Source of the DNA: Paenibacillus sp. UNC451MF
GTDB lineage: Bacteria > Bacillota > Bacilli > Paenibacillales > NBRC-103111
DNA: 64,000 nucleotides
Reading direction: 5' to 3'
Assembly (NCBI RefSeq): GCF_000686845.1
Contig: NZ_JMLS01000009.1
Span: forward strand, 124,001-188,000
This document shows positions 1 through 8,310 of this stretch, in pieces. The number at the start of each line of letters is the position of its first letter. Within the stretch, counting starts at the first letter, position 1. The notes beneath the pieces are model-generated. The model was given only the letters and a program-made list of their open reading frames with translations. It had not been told where the DNA came from and did no database searches. The translations under genes and the position numbers were made by a program.

Positions 1-3
1 AGA

Positions 4-32
4 CCTTAACCTTATGGGGTTAAGGCTTTTTT
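4..32 (+). terminator. Intrinsic terminator of an upstream gene
   Basis: CCTTAACC and GGTTAAGG form an 8-bp stem at 4-11 and 18-25, followed by a T-run. It closes a plus-strand transcript that lies left of the window. Confidence 0.75.
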
Positions 33-63
33 CATTTAGCCCGCTTTATTTTGAAAATATGCC

Positions 64-93
64 AAAAAAGCCAGTCCGCATTGGACTGGCTTT
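64..93 (-). terminator. Intrinsic terminator after the yutD-like gene
   Basis: GCCAGTCC (70-77) pairs with GGACTGGC (83-90). The A-run at 64-69 reads as a T-run on the minus strand, just downstream of the stop codon at 130. Confidence 0.8.
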
Positions 94-129
94 GGGCATT
101 CATATTGCTTGCGTATTAAGGGGACCCGG

Positions 130-708
130 TCATTGTTTCACATGCTGCTGATTTTGTTGATTTTGCTGTGCCTGCTTTTGCTGCTGGGATTGCTTGTAAT
201 GCTGATTGCGAGGCGGTCTTTGATTCTGATTATTTTCTTTGTTGTGGTGATTTGGATGATTCCGTCGAGGATGCTGATTTTGGTTCTGCTGAGGCTGCGG
301 ATTCTCCTTCGGCTGCTCCCGATTAGATGAGGGCTCCCGCTGTTCTGGAGTCTGCTGCTGTTCATTCACAGGCTTCTCCTGCAGTTCCTGGTCCGCTTCC
401 TCCGTCGAATCCTGAGGTTGATTCGCTTGCTGCTTGTTCGGTATTTTCTCAATAATGAAATAAGCACATCCAAAATTACAGTATTCGTTCAAATAATCCT
501 GTAACGTCGCGATAGAGGTCTCTTTAGTCGCTTTAGGATGCGCATCCTTAAAAAAACCGCGCAGGCGCAGCTGGTTGTAGCCCCAGTCTCCGACAATAAA
601 ATCATAACGCTCCAGCACCTCGCTGTAACGATCGCGGAATGCATCTGGCTTCCAGCCGTTTTTATGGTCAACTACCACTTCGTACGTTTTATTGGCTATT
701 TGGATCAC
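130..708 (-). CDS. yutD: YutD family protein with a Gln/Asn-rich tail
   Basis: The first ~90 residues match the YutD (DUF1027) family of Bacilli, with conserved blocks around VDHKNGW, YDFIVGDWGYNQLRLRGF and the NFGCAYFIIEK end. The biochemical function of the family is not known to me. After residue ~93 the protein becomes a low-complexity tail rich in Gln, Asn, Pro and basic residues, about half of the 192 aa; this is much longer than the core family and probably disordered. The start is a GTG preceded by AGGAGGG ten bases upstream. It follows lipA by ~130 bp on the same strand, the same neighbourhood as in Bacillus subtilis (yutB/lipA, yutD), and ends at a clear terminator. Confidence 0.8.
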   Translation of the reverse strand: MIQIANKTYEVVVDHKNGWKPDAFRDRYSEVLERYDFIVGDWGYNQLRLRGFFKDAHPKATKETSIATLQDYLNEYCNFGCAYFIIEKIPNKQQANQPQDSTEEADQELQEKPVNEQQQTPEQREPSSNREQPKENPQPQQNQNQHPRRNHPNHHNKENNQNQRPPRNQHYKQSQQQKQAQQNQQNQQHVKQ

Positions 709-840
709 TTACTTGGGTCCCTCCTAAGAGTCCGGTGAAAAACTGCAAGCTGCGCGGGCGGATGTTATTCATATCGCCGTTGTCCCCGGATATATTAAAA
801 TAATTGATAATGACCAAGGTCTTCCGGGGGAATTGAAAGG

Positions 841-1716
841 CTACGCTTGCTGAGCTGATTTAACCTGCTCATGCGCATGATAAGAGCTGCGTACCATCGG
901 TCCCGACTCGACATGGCTGAATCCCCGCTTCATCCCTTCCTCTTTCAATTCGGCGAATTGAGCGGGTGGATAATATTGGGAAACTGGCAAATGATTCAAA
1001 GATGGCTGTAAATATTGGCCGATCGTCATAATATCGCATTGAACCTCTCTCAGATCCTCCATGGTCTGCAAAATTTCGCTCCATTCCTCTCCCACACCCA
1101 GCATGATACTAGATTTGGTAGGAATTTGAGGCGCAATTTGTTTGGAGCGCTGAAGAAGCTCTAACGAACGGCGGTATTTTGCACGTGCACGGACTTTATC
1201 GGAAAGCCGCTCAACCGTCTCGATGTTATGATTTAATATATCCGGCTTGGCTTCAAGCACCGTGCGAAGCGAAGCTTCGTTACCCAAGAAGTCGGGAATA
1301 AGCACTTCTACGCTGCACATCGGATTGCGCTTGCGAATGGCTGTGATCGTAGCTGCAAAAATAGATGCTCCACCATCTGCCAAGTCATCTCTTGCTACCG
1401 AGGTGACAACGACATGCTTGAGTCCCATCTGCTCCGCTGCCTCCGCTACCCGCTCGGGCTCTTGAAGATCAAGCTCTGTCGGCAGCCCTGTCTTCACCGC
1501 ACAGAATCGGCAAGCCCGCGTACAAATATCGCCCAAGATCATAAAGGTCGCTGTGCGATTCGCCCAGCATTCGTGAATGTTCGGGCATTTAGCTTCTTCG
1601 CACACAGTGTGCAGCGTTTTGCCGCGCATCATATTTTTTATTTCTTTAAAGTTGTCTCCGGTTGTCAGCTTAATTTTCAACCAATCCGGCTTTCGCTCTA
1701 TTTGACGAGTAGACAT
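841..1716 (-). CDS. lipA: Lipoyl synthase LipA
   Basis: Radical SAM enzyme that inserts two sulfur atoms into protein-bound octanoyl groups to make lipoyl cofactor. The auxiliary cluster motif C-X4-C-X5-C is at Cys39, Cys44 and Cys50, and the radical SAM C-X3-C-X2-C motif is at Cys65, Cys69 and Cys72. The C-terminal RSSYHA signature, whose serine ligates the auxiliary cluster, is present. The open frame extends upstream to a TTG at 1749, but the ATG at 1716 has an AGGGGCAGG site just before it and gives the usual N-terminus (WLKIKL block at residue ~12). The length of 291 aa is typical. It is divergent from larB and probably co-transcribed with the yutD-like gene. Confidence 0.95.
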   Translation of the reverse strand: MSTRQIERKPDWLKIKLTTGDNFKEIKNMMRGKTLHTVCEEAKCPNIHECWANRTATFMILGDICTRACRFCAVKTGLPTELDLQEPERVAEAAEQMGLKHVVVTSVARDDLADGGASIFAATITAIRKRNPMCSVEVLIPDFLGNEASLRTVLEAKPDILNHNIETVERLSDKVRARAKYRRSLELLQRSKQIAPQIPTKSSIMLGVGEEWSEILQTMEDLREVQCDIMTIGQYLQPSLNHLPVSQYYPPAQFAELKEEGMKRGFSHVESGPMVRSSYHAHEQVKSAQQA

Positions 1717-1875
1717 ATTCCTGCCCCTGCTTTCTAGTTCTTTGTCCAACCTCTTTGAAGCTATTATATCAACGAACGTCAGAACAATCCACTTTCCATT
1801 TCATTTGTGATACACTAGGAGAGACATTATGACAACAATTCCAGTACAAATCATATTCGGAGGAATGCGTTTTTT

Positions 1876-2664
1876 ATGATAAATGTAGAATCAATTCTAA
1901 AGCTCGTTCGTTCCGGAGATCTTGATGTTTCAGAGGCGCAAAGACATCTCGATGAAATCACGAATAAAGCCTCCTCAAACGACCGAGTCGAGGATCTTGG
2001 CTTTGCCCAGCTCGATCTTGACCGTGAGCGCAGAACCGGCTTTCCTGAGGTGATTTACGGGGAGAGCAAGACAGCGGAACAAGTCGCCATTATCTTCGAA
2101 CGGTTAATGCAGCAATCGGACCGTGTATTAGCCACTCGGATCAGTCAGGATAAAGCAGACTTTGTCCAAAGCAAGATCAGCGATGTGACTTACCATCAAG
2201 CTGCGCGCGTATTGACCTGGTACGGCTCGGAAGCGGCACGCAAGCCTGAAGGCAAAGGCTACATTGCCGTTGTTTGCGCAGGGACATCGGATCTGCCGGT
2301 TGCAGAGGAAGCAGCCCTGACAGCGGAGATTATGGGATGCCGTGTTGAACGTATTTTTGACGTAGGTGTAGCCGGTATTCATCGCTTGTTCCGGAAGCTA
2401 GACGTTATCCGTGACGCAACAGCCATCGTAGTCGCAGCCGGTATGGAGGGGGCACTGACCAGCGTTGTAGGAGGTCTTGTCTCGAAGCCCGTTATTGCTG
2501 TACCGACCAGTGTCGGCTACGGCGCAAGCTTTCAAGGGCTAGCCGCGCTGTTGGCTATGCTTAACTCCTGCTCCTCCGGCGTTTCCGTTGTCAATATCGA
2601 TAATGGCTTCGGCGCAGGTTATAATGCAGCATTAATACATAAAACTACTTTAAAGAGGGATTAA
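1876..2664 (+). CDS. larB: LarB, nickel pincer cofactor synthase step 1
   Basis: Pyridinium-3,5-biscarboxylic acid mononucleotide synthase. The family carboxylates the nicotinate ring of nicotinic acid adenine dinucleotide, the first step to the nickel pincer nucleotide of lactate racemase-type enzymes. The N-terminal ~100 residues are the LarB-specific part. Residues ~125-260 resemble the PurE/AIR carboxylase fold, with the VVCAGTSDLPVAEEA and AAGMEGALTSVVGGL blocks. The 262-aa length fits the family. A GGAGG site lies ~10 bases before the ATG. larC starts 2 bases after the stop, so the two are translationally coupled. No larA or larE is seen in the window. Confidence 0.92.
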   Translation: MINVESILKLVRSGDLDVSEAQRHLDEITNKASSNDRVEDLGFAQLDLDRERRTGFPEVIYGESKTAEQVAIIFERLMQQSDRVLATRISQDKADFVQSKISDVTYHQAARVLTWYGSEAARKPEGKGYIAVVCAGTSDLPVAEEAALTAEIMGCRVERIFDVGVAGIHRLFRKLDVIRDATAIVVAAGMEGALTSVVGGLVSKPVIAVPTSVGYGASFQGLAALLAMLNSCSSGVSVVNIDNGFGAGYNAALIHKTTLKRD

Positions 2665-2666
2665 CG

Positions 2667-3746
2667 ATGAAAATAGCCTACTTGGATTGTTTTTCGGGTA
2701 TTAGCGGCGATATGACCTTGGCTGCCTTGGTCGATGCCGGTGCTGACCGCACTTATATCGAAGATGAGCTGCGCAAACTCGAAATTGAGCCTTTTACATT
2801 GGAATGGAAGCGTGTCAATAAAAAAGGCATTTCTGCCTTAAAAATGGACGTTGTCCTTGATCCGGAAACGGCGCCGACTTATCACCGCCATTACTCGGAG
2901 ATTGTGAAGTACATTCACCGTGCGGGCTTCAATGAACGTGTAGTGAAGCTTAGCTTGGCGATCTTTGAAAAAATCGGAGTTGCGGAAGCGAAGATTCACG
3001 ATATTCCTATAGAAAGAGTTCACTTCCACGAAGTCGGAGCAATGGATTCTATTGTCGATGTCATCGGGGTAGCGCTGGCAATGGATTCTTTGGATGTAGA
3101 AAAAATCTTCTCATCGCCTGTACCTCTCGGATCGGGCACGGTTCGCTGTGATCATGGCATTTATCCCGTTCCTGCCCCGGCTACATTAGAGATGATGCGC
3201 GGGCTGCCGATTGCGCCGACCTCGTATGCCGTCGAAATGACGACACCTACCGGAGCAGGGATTATTTCAGGGCTGGTTGATGAATTTGCGAAGGGCTTCC
3301 CTCCGATGATCGTCGAGTCTATCGGTTATGGAGCAGGTACCCGTGATCTGCCAAACCAACCGAATGTCCTGAGAGTTGTTATCGGCAAGGCGGATCCATT
3401 CATGCATAAATTCCAAATTCATCACGAAAGCATCCAACCGGTTGCTGATCATCATCATGACCACGATCATCATCATCATGATCATGACCACGGTCACTCG
3501 CATGATCATCACCATGATCATGACCATGGACACTCGCACGATCATCATCACGATCATGACCACGGACACTCACACGATCATCACCATGATCATGACCATG
3601 GGCATTCGCACGACCATGATGACCATGATCATAACCACGATCATTCGCATGACCATCATCATGATCACAAGCACGGGCTTTTGCACGATCATGGGCATTC
3701 ATCACATGGAGACAGCGGCACCAGCTCGTCTTGCGTGAAACAATAA
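2667..3746 (+). CDS. larC1: LarC N-terminal half (LarC1), His-rich nickel-binding
   Basis: Nickel insertion protein of the pincer cofactor pathway. LarC loads Ni into the thiolated nucleotide in a CTP-dependent reaction. The family opening block (YLDCFSGISGDM, residues 4-15), HEVGAMDSIVDVIG and the GAGTRDLPNQPNVLR block are all present. After residue ~255 the chain becomes a ~90-residue His/Asp tract with four 12-residue units (DHDHGHSHDHHH type), a likely nickel store, then a short SSSCVKQ end. The stop is clean and a bidirectional terminator follows. The C-terminal domain, fused in one-piece LarC proteins and made by frameshifting in Lactobacillus plantarum, is not downstream. It is encoded on the opposite strand at 3823-4320. 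Confidence 0.9.
   Translation: MKIAYLDCFSGISGDMTLAALVDAGADRTYIEDELRKLEIEPFTLEWKRVNKKGISALKMDVVLDPETAPTYHRHYSEIVKYIHRAGFNERVVKLSLAIFEKIGVAEAKIHDIPIERVHFHEVGAMDSIVDVIGVALAMDSLDVEKIFSSPVPLGSGTVRCDHGIYPVPAPATLEMMRGLPIAPTSYAVEMTTPTGAGIISGLVDEFAKGFPPMIVESIGYGAGTRDLPNQPNVLRVVIGKADPFMHKFQIHHESIQPVADHHHDHDHHHHDHDHGHSHDHHHDHDHGHSHDHHHDHDHGHSHDHHHDHDHGHSHDHDDHDHNHDHSHDHHHDHKHGLLHDHGHSSHGDSGTSSSCVKQ
3480..3623 (+). repeat. Four 36-bp tandem repeats in larC1
   Basis: Four head-to-tail 36-bp units (3480, 3516, 3552, 3588) each encode a 12-residue DHDHGHSHDHHH-type block. The units differ only at a few, mostly third, codon positions. This is a coding repeat that sets the length of the histidine tract. Confidence 0.9.
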
Positions 3747-3761
3747 CCCACAGCATTTTGC

Positions 3762-3799
3762 AAAAAGAACCATCCGAATTTATCGGATGGTTCTTTTTT
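3762..3799. terminator. Bidirectional terminator between larC1 and larC2
   Basis: CCATCCGA (3770-3777) pairs with TCGGATGG (3783-3790), and the stem extends with AAAAAGAA/TTCTTTTT. T-runs exist on both strands, so it serves both convergent genes. Confidence 0.9.
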
Positions 3800-3822
3800 A
3801 TATCCAACAAGGGCAGCAGGCT

Positions 3823-4320
3823 TTAAGCTTGTTCATCTAACCCTTTTTTTACATTTTGATTTAAAAACCGTCGCCTGACTTCATCGTATACCTGCTTTAA
3901 AGGGATACCGAAACTTTTGGCCGCCAGTTCACACTCCTTAAATTCCGGCGCAAACTGAACCATCTCTCCCTTATGAAAACCGACTTTTACACTTATTAGC
4001 CCCCAAGGCGTTGAAATCTGTTGAAATTCTCTGCCTAATCTATGGCATGAAGCGCGCAAATAACGAAGCCCGATTGTCGTCGTCTCTCGAAAAATAATTT
4101 CCTCCATTCGATCAAGCTGTTCCTCGTCCGTCAACACATTGAGCATGACGCCGGGTCGGCCTTTTTTCATAATAATCGGAATCCAATACACATCATTCGC
4201 TCCCGCTTCGAACAGCATGTCCCCAATATAGGAGCACAGCTCAGGATTCATGTCGTCGATATTGGCCTGCAGCAGAAGCATTCCATCATCTGTATGCTCA
4301 TCTCTGTGTTGAAATGCCAA
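3823..4320 (-). CDS. larC2: LarC C-terminal domain as a separate gene (LarC2)
   Basis: The sequence (LQANIDDMNPELCSYIGDMLFEAGANDVYWIPIIMKKGRPG, then FRETTTIGLR and VKVGFHKGEMVQFAPEFKECELAAK) is the C-terminal domain of LarC/DUF111 proteins, the part implicated in CTP use and oligomerisation. Here it stands alone on the strand opposite the N-terminal half, with the two genes converging on a shared terminator. The longest frame begins at a TTG at 4335, but that codon lies inside a GGAGGG site. The in-frame TTG at 4320, seven bases after GGAGGG, is the better start (165 aa). It must be translated independently and would have to assemble with LarC1 in trans. Confidence 0.85.
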   Translation of the reverse strand: MAFQHRDEHTDDGMLLLQANIDDMNPELCSYIGDMLFEAGANDVYWIPIIMKKGRPGVMLNVLTDEEQLDRMEEIIFRETTTIGLRYLRASCHRLGREFQQISTPWGLISVKVGFHKGEMVQFAPEFKECELAAKSFGIPLKQVYDEVRRRFLNQNVKKGLDEQA

Positions 4321-4525
4321 GGTATATCCCTCCAATCAAGCAGAATTCCTGCCGTTGCTTATAAATTCCATCATTATATCAAATATTGTGTTTACTGAAA
4401 ATAAATCATTGTGTTCTCTTCTTTCTCTCTCTTGGATAAAATGCTTATCCTCTTCGCATCCTATGATTAACTATGAATGAATGGACTGTAAAAGTCATAT
4501 GCCCAATTGTGGAGGTTAAACATTT

Positions 4526-5563
4526 ATGGCATCGAGATGGATGAAACCTATCCTAATACTAGCGTTATGCAGCAGTTTGTTCCTTGGAACGGCTTCACCT
4601 GCATGGACCGCACCAGCAGCCAAAGCTTCAAAGCCTGGAACGGAAAGCAAAAATATGAAGGCTGTTTTTGCCGATCGCAAAGATTTGTTCGATAAGATTA
4701 GCGCTGTAACTGGCATACCCTGGTATTATCTCGCAGCTATCGATCAGTACGAGCGTACCATTAACTTAGCCCGTAAACGCCCGCCTAGCAGCGGATTGAT
4801 AGGCATTTATTTCACCGAGCTTCAATGGTGCGGGATGATGAATCCCGATCATGAGGATACGAATGTAGGCACCATCGCATTATTTGACGGTATTGGCAAA
4901 GACGGCTCCGGAGACGGCAAGGCAGACCGGAAAAACGATCAGGATTTGTTATATTCAATGGCCCATCTGTTGTTGAAGTACGGGTCCGTTGAGGAAGATC
5001 TGAAAATTGGCTTATGGGAATATTATCAAAATACGCGAAGCGTAGAACGAATCCAGGAGTTCGCCAAAATATACGGCAAGTTCGACACCTTAGAGCTGCA
5101 TGAGCATGCTTTCGTCCTGCCCCTCAAAGCGGACTACTCTTATCGCAGCACCTGGGGGGCCAGCCGCGGATGGGGCGGCTACCGTATCCACGAAGGAACC
5201 GACTTATTCGCCGGTTATGGTGTTCCCGTTCGCAGCGCCGCTTACGGCATCATTGAAGAAATGGGCTGGAATCCTTATGGAGGCTGGCGTGTTGGGATTC
5301 GTGATCTAAATAACGTGTACCATTACTATGCTCACTTGTCTGGTTTCAACAAGGAGGTCAAGTCAGGCGATATTGTCACTCCCGGACAAGTGATCGGATG
5401 GGTCGGCAGCTCCGGCTACGGTAAACCCGGTACTTCAGGGAAGTTCCCCCCACATCTCCACTACGGCATGTATCGTGATAATGGATTAACCGACTGGTCC
5501 TTCGATCCATACCCTCACTTGCGAAAGTGGGAACGGGAAGAACGCATGCGGAAAAAGAAATAA
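4526..5563 (+). CDS. lytH: LytH-type M23 peptidase (L-Ala-D-Glu endopeptidase)
   Basis: Secreted zinc peptidase of the M23/LysM-peptidase group, orthologous in context to B. subtilis LytH (YunA), which trims stem peptides of the spore cortex. A signal peptide covers residues 1-29 (hydrophobic run then AWTA). The catalytic domain is at ~205-330, with zinc ligands His222, Asp226 (HEGTD) and His312, and with His270 and His310 as the other active-site histidines (HYYAH, PHLHYG). The length of 345 aa is close to the family. GGAGG lies 10 bases before the ATG. It is near lipA and yunB, the same neighbours as in B. subtilis, with larBC placed between. Confidence 0.85.
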   Translation: MASRWMKPILILALCSSLFLGTASPAWTAPAAKASKPGTESKNMKAVFADRKDLFDKISAVTGIPWYYLAAIDQYERTINLARKRPPSSGLIGIYFTELQWCGMMNPDHEDTNVGTIALFDGIGKDGSGDGKADRKNDQDLLYSMAHLLLKYGSVEEDLKIGLWEYYQNTRSVERIQEFAKIYGKFDTLELHEHAFVLPLKADYSYRSTWGASRGWGGYRIHEGTDLFAGYGVPVRSAAYGIIEEMGWNPYGGWRVGIRDLNNVYHYYAHLSGFNKEVKSGDIVTPGQVIGWVGSSGYGKPGTSGKFPPHLHYGMYRDNGLTDWSFDPYPHLRKWEREERMRKKK

Positions 5564-5575
5564 GATTCTTAACAA

Positions 5576-5626
5576 AGACCGCCTCATCCAACAGTTTATA
5601 ACGCTGTAAGGAAGGCGGTTTTTTTT
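5576..5626 (+). terminator. Terminator after lytH
   Basis: ACCGCCT (5578-5584) pairs with AGGCGGT (5613-5619), with a smaller inner stem, and is followed by an 8-base T-run. Confidence 0.8.
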
Positions 5627-5636
5627 CAACTTAATG

Positions 5637-6158
5637 TCATCGGTTGAGAAGTCTAACCTTTTCTTCCAAGGGCTCCTTAGTCTCTTCATTCCACACAACG
5701 GATATCTCAAACGTTCCCTCCTGAAAAAACAACGGAAATCTACGTTGAAACCACGATTGCATCGGCAATTGCAGCGCTTCTTCAATCGGAATCCAGGCAA
5801 GCTCGCCCTCCGGTGGATTTTGCAGCAGCTCCCCTTCAAATGTTCTGGCTAAATAATTATATACAATATACCTGTAATTTCTATCGGGAACGATGTATTC
5901 ATCGACTCCCTTATAAATTAAATCTTCAGGTTTCACAATCAGCCCCGTCTCTTCCCGCAGCTCCCGAACAGCCCCTTCCGTAAAGCTCTCAGGAAACTCA
6001 AGCTTTCCCCCAGGTCCCAAATATCCAGGAAAGCCGCGTTTATCCGGCCGATTTAATAGCAATACTTTATCCCCGTCCTGTACCAGGCACATGGTATACA
6101 TCCCATAGGTAATGTCCTTCATAAATAACGAGCTCTCCCTTGATAAATTTTTTGTCAT
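5637..6158 (-). CDS. Nudix hydrolase (MutT-like)
   Basis: A complete Nudix box G-X5-E-X7-REUXEEXGU is present (GKLEFPE ... RELREETGL), so this is a pyrophosphohydrolase of nucleoside-diphosphate-linked substrates; NTP clean-up is the usual role. The block VLLLNRPDKRGFPGYLGPGG before the box resembles YtkD/MutX-type 8-oxo-dGTPases, but the substrate cannot be fixed from sequence. The open frame runs to a GTG at 6209 with no ribosome binding site. The ATG at 6158, after AGAGGGG, and the ATG at 6122, after a distant AAGGGAG, are both possible, so the start is uncertain. It stands alone, convergent with lytH. Confidence 0.8.
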   Translation of the reverse strand: MTKNLSRESSLFMKDITYGMYTMCLVQDGDKVLLLNRPDKRGFPGYLGPGGKLEFPESFTEGAVRELREETGLIVKPEDLIYKGVDEYIVPDRNYRYIVYNYLARTFEGELLQNPPEGELAWIPIEEALQLPMQSWFQRRFPLFFQEGTFEISVVWNEETKEPLEEKVRLLNR

Positions 6159-6268
6159 AAACCCCTCTATTCTACATTCGACGACCTCCCCTCCACTCCC
6201 TTTGTTCACGTCATGAAGAACAATACGAAGTATTAAGCACAGGCCTGTAAACTATGTCTTAGAGGAAG

Positions 6269-6299
6269 CAAAAAAACCGACAGTCGGAAGACGGTCGGC
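6269..6299 (-). terminator. Terminator after yunB
   Basis: CCGAC (6277-6281) pairs with GTCGG (6294-6298), with a further inner GTC/GAC step. The A-run at 6270-6276 is a T-run on the minus strand. Confidence 0.75.
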
Positions 6300-6307
6300 T
6301 ATGTTCG

Positions 6308-7093
6308 TTATTTAATAGGAACTTCGGTACTTGTGCTACCGTGAGATGCGGATTCTGTTCCTTCCTTAGGCTGTTGAGCGTTCATGCGGGGCAATGCCAG
6401 ATTAGGCGGCGGCGTATTGGCACCTGTCGAATTCCCTTTGCCGTCAAAATAATACGTCGGGACATCACCAACGATCAGCGCGTAAGAAACGGGCACCTCA
6501 GTCTCCACGACCTCCGGCTCAGAATCAAATGGGATAATAACACTAACTTCTGCCGTGATATGAATGTAAACCTCAACAAGAATCATATTAATGCCCGCGT
6601 TCTGGTATCTTGTGTTCAAATCTACCTTGACGTTTCCTGCGGGAACAAGCCGTACCGGAATATTCGGACCAAAAGAAGCAATGATCGAGCTGTCCATAGC
6701 CTGCCCCAGCGGAATGTGCTCAGGGATGGCCTGAAGCTGGGATAACTGGCTTTGCACTGTTGTAATCGTATCCGCGGTGATGCGCATATGCTCAGCATAA
6801 TTGAGCATGAATCCGGTTGTCTTCCCATTCTTATCGGTACGCCAATCGATCAGCTGCTCGAAGTTCGTGCCGCGTGCAATCCGGTCCGAAATCGCCGTAT
6901 TGATAGCCTGCGTCGCGATTTGCTTGATTCGTACTTTAGCCAGGTTAACCAAGGGCGGCCGCAAGTTTTTCTCGATATAAACGAACGACTGCACCGTAAA
7001 TAACACGATAATGATAAGGAGAAGCAGCATGTTCCGTTTGATCTTTTTTGCACCCGTAGGGCTGCTCCTCCATCTTCGCCTAAGAACCAGCAT
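6308..7093 (-). CDS. yunB: Sporulation protein YunB
   Basis: Matches the YunB sporulation family. It has a basic N-terminus, one membrane segment (LLLLIIIVLFTVQSFVYI, residues ~22-39), then an extracytoplasmic domain containing IPLGQAMDSSII-FGPNIPVRLVP and VIIPFDSEPEVVETEVPVSYA. B. subtilis YunB is made in the mother cell during sporulation; its molecular job is not settled. The frame extends to 7150, but the ATG at 7093 has AGGGGG six bases before it and gives 261 aa, the family length. The C-terminus is Pro/Asn/Thr-rich. It lies next to lytH, as in B. subtilis, and downstream of a gerA operon. Confidence 0.85.
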   Translation of the reverse strand: MLVLRRRWRSSPTGAKKIKRNMLLLLIIIVLFTVQSFVYIEKNLRPPLVNLAKVRIKQIATQAINTAISDRIARGTNFEQLIDWRTDKNGKTTGFMLNYAEHMRITADTITTVQSQLSQLQAIPEHIPLGQAMDSSIIASFGPNIPVRLVPAGNVKVDLNTRYQNAGINMILVEVYIHITAEVSVIIPFDSEPEVVETEVPVSYALIVGDVPTYYFDGKGNSTGANTPPPNLALPRMNAQQPKEGTESASHGSTSTEVPIK

Positions 7094-7263
7094 CCGTATC
7101 CCCCTAACGTACGCAAAGCTTGCTATGCGGTCATAAGACATCCTCTGCATGTACGTTAAAGCATATGCGCACCGGCGGAAAAAAAGAAGAACTCAATCGG
7201 ACATGATGCATCCAATTCCTGACGGGCAGCCCACTATGCTGGAGACCCTTCTCACTTGAAGCA

Positions 7264-8310
7264 TTATTTCAAATTACCGGTATTACGAATGTTGATCTCC
7301 AATGTAAATTCGTGCTCCAGCTTGGGAAACCACTCCTCCTTCCAATGATTCCTTTGCTGTTCGGTCATTTTGTTAGTAAAATATTGTCCAAGTCCAAGAA
7401 TATCGGACTTATTGACTTGCGTCTTCTTCATTAGTTGCTCGAAGCGGTTCCGAATAATCTTTTCCAGTTCTTTTTTGATGTCCTCCTCGCTCGGATTTCC
7501 TCTCTCTTCCTGAATAACGACACTCATTTTCATATCACTTCGGATCCGGGGAACGTCCTTCCATTCAGCATGATTGAGAACAGTGGTCTTCACAACCGTA
7601 ACGGAAGCATGCTCCATCACCTCCACTACACCTCCGACAAACAACCCTTCGAACAAGTTATAAATTAATGTTTCATCCATGGAAATCGCAGCAACCATTC
7701 GATCCTCACGCATCATGGCGGAGCCGTGGAAATCAAATAGTGTATCTTTGCCTTTGGAAATGATCGGTATAGCCACATCTTCGGTTTCTGAATTCAAGCT
7801 GCGAAATGCTTTCCACAAAGGAACGATAGAAATATTGGGTGTCCATCCCGCTTCTCTGCTAAAAAAATCGAAAGCAGCGGCTCCAACATTGGTCGGCCTC
7901 TGGTCACTCATTATGGATTCTAAACCTTGCGCAACTGCTACCAGTATCTTAGGAGGAATTTCACGTGAACGAAAAGCGTACTCCGTAAATTCTTTGATCC
8001 CCTGTTTGGCAATACTTTCACTAAAAAGGACCAATTTTAAATGAAGTAAATCGATACTTACTTCCGCTTTGGTCCGCATAAGGTCAAACGCTTTGGAGAT
8101 AGTCGGCGCCTCCGCTTCTATGACTCTGAATTTCTTTTCTCCCGGCTGGGGGATGCGAATAATGACCTTATAGCTCTCATTTTTCCCCTCATTAATTCCC
8201 ACAATAACCGGGAGCATCCGTTTATTAATGTCTTTGTGACCTCCGCCGCAGCCCCCAAGAAGGGCAACACAGCAGAACATGACCGTCAGGACAAGAAGCT
8301 TACGTATCAA
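7264..8310 (-). CDS. gerAC: Ger(x)C family germination lipoprotein
   Basis: C subunit of a GerA-type nutrient germinant receptor in the spore inner membrane. The N-terminus is a lipoprotein signal with lipobox LLGGC at Cys21. The body shows the Ger(x)C pattern: IPIISKGKDTLFDFHGSAMMREDRMVAAI in the middle and the C-terminal helical part with KKELEKIIRNRFEQLMKKTQ and LGLGQYF. The longest frame runs to 8481, but it reads through gerAB in another frame. The real start is TTG at 8310, overlapping the gerAB stop and preceded by AAAGGGG. The length is 348 aa. It is the last gene of the gerAA-gerAB-gerAC operon. Confidence 0.88.
   Translation of the reverse strand: MIRKLLVLTVMFCCVALLGGCGGGHKDINKRMLPVIVGINEGKNESYKVIIRIPQPGEKKFRVIEAEAPTISKAFDLMRTKAEVSIDLLHLKLVLFSESIAKQGIKEFTEYAFRSREIPPKILVAVAQGLESIMSDQRPTNVGAAAFDFFSREAGWTPNISIVPLWKAFRSLNSETEDVAIPIISKGKDTLFDFHGSAMMREDRMVAAISMDETLIYNLFEGLFVGGVVEVMEHASVTVVKTTVLNHAEWKDVPRIRSDMKMSVVIQEERGNPSEEDIKKELEKIIRNRFEQLMKKTQVNKSDILGLGQYFTNKMTEQQRNHWKEEWFPKLEHEFTLEINIRNTGNLK

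Noticed and set aside
3480-3623. 36-bp repeat spacing similar to a CRISPR direct repeat
   Set aside because: The units are contiguous without spacers and are in frame with the larC1 protein.
3700-3760. Programmed frameshift to join LarC1 with LarC2
   Set aside because: The C-terminal domain is on the opposite strand, and larC1 ends at a normal stop followed by a terminator.
3376-3810. Open frames on both strands over the larC1 His tract (Ile/Met/Thr- and His/Arg/Asp-rich)
   Set aside because: They are frame shadows of the 36-bp coding repeats and have no ribosome binding site.
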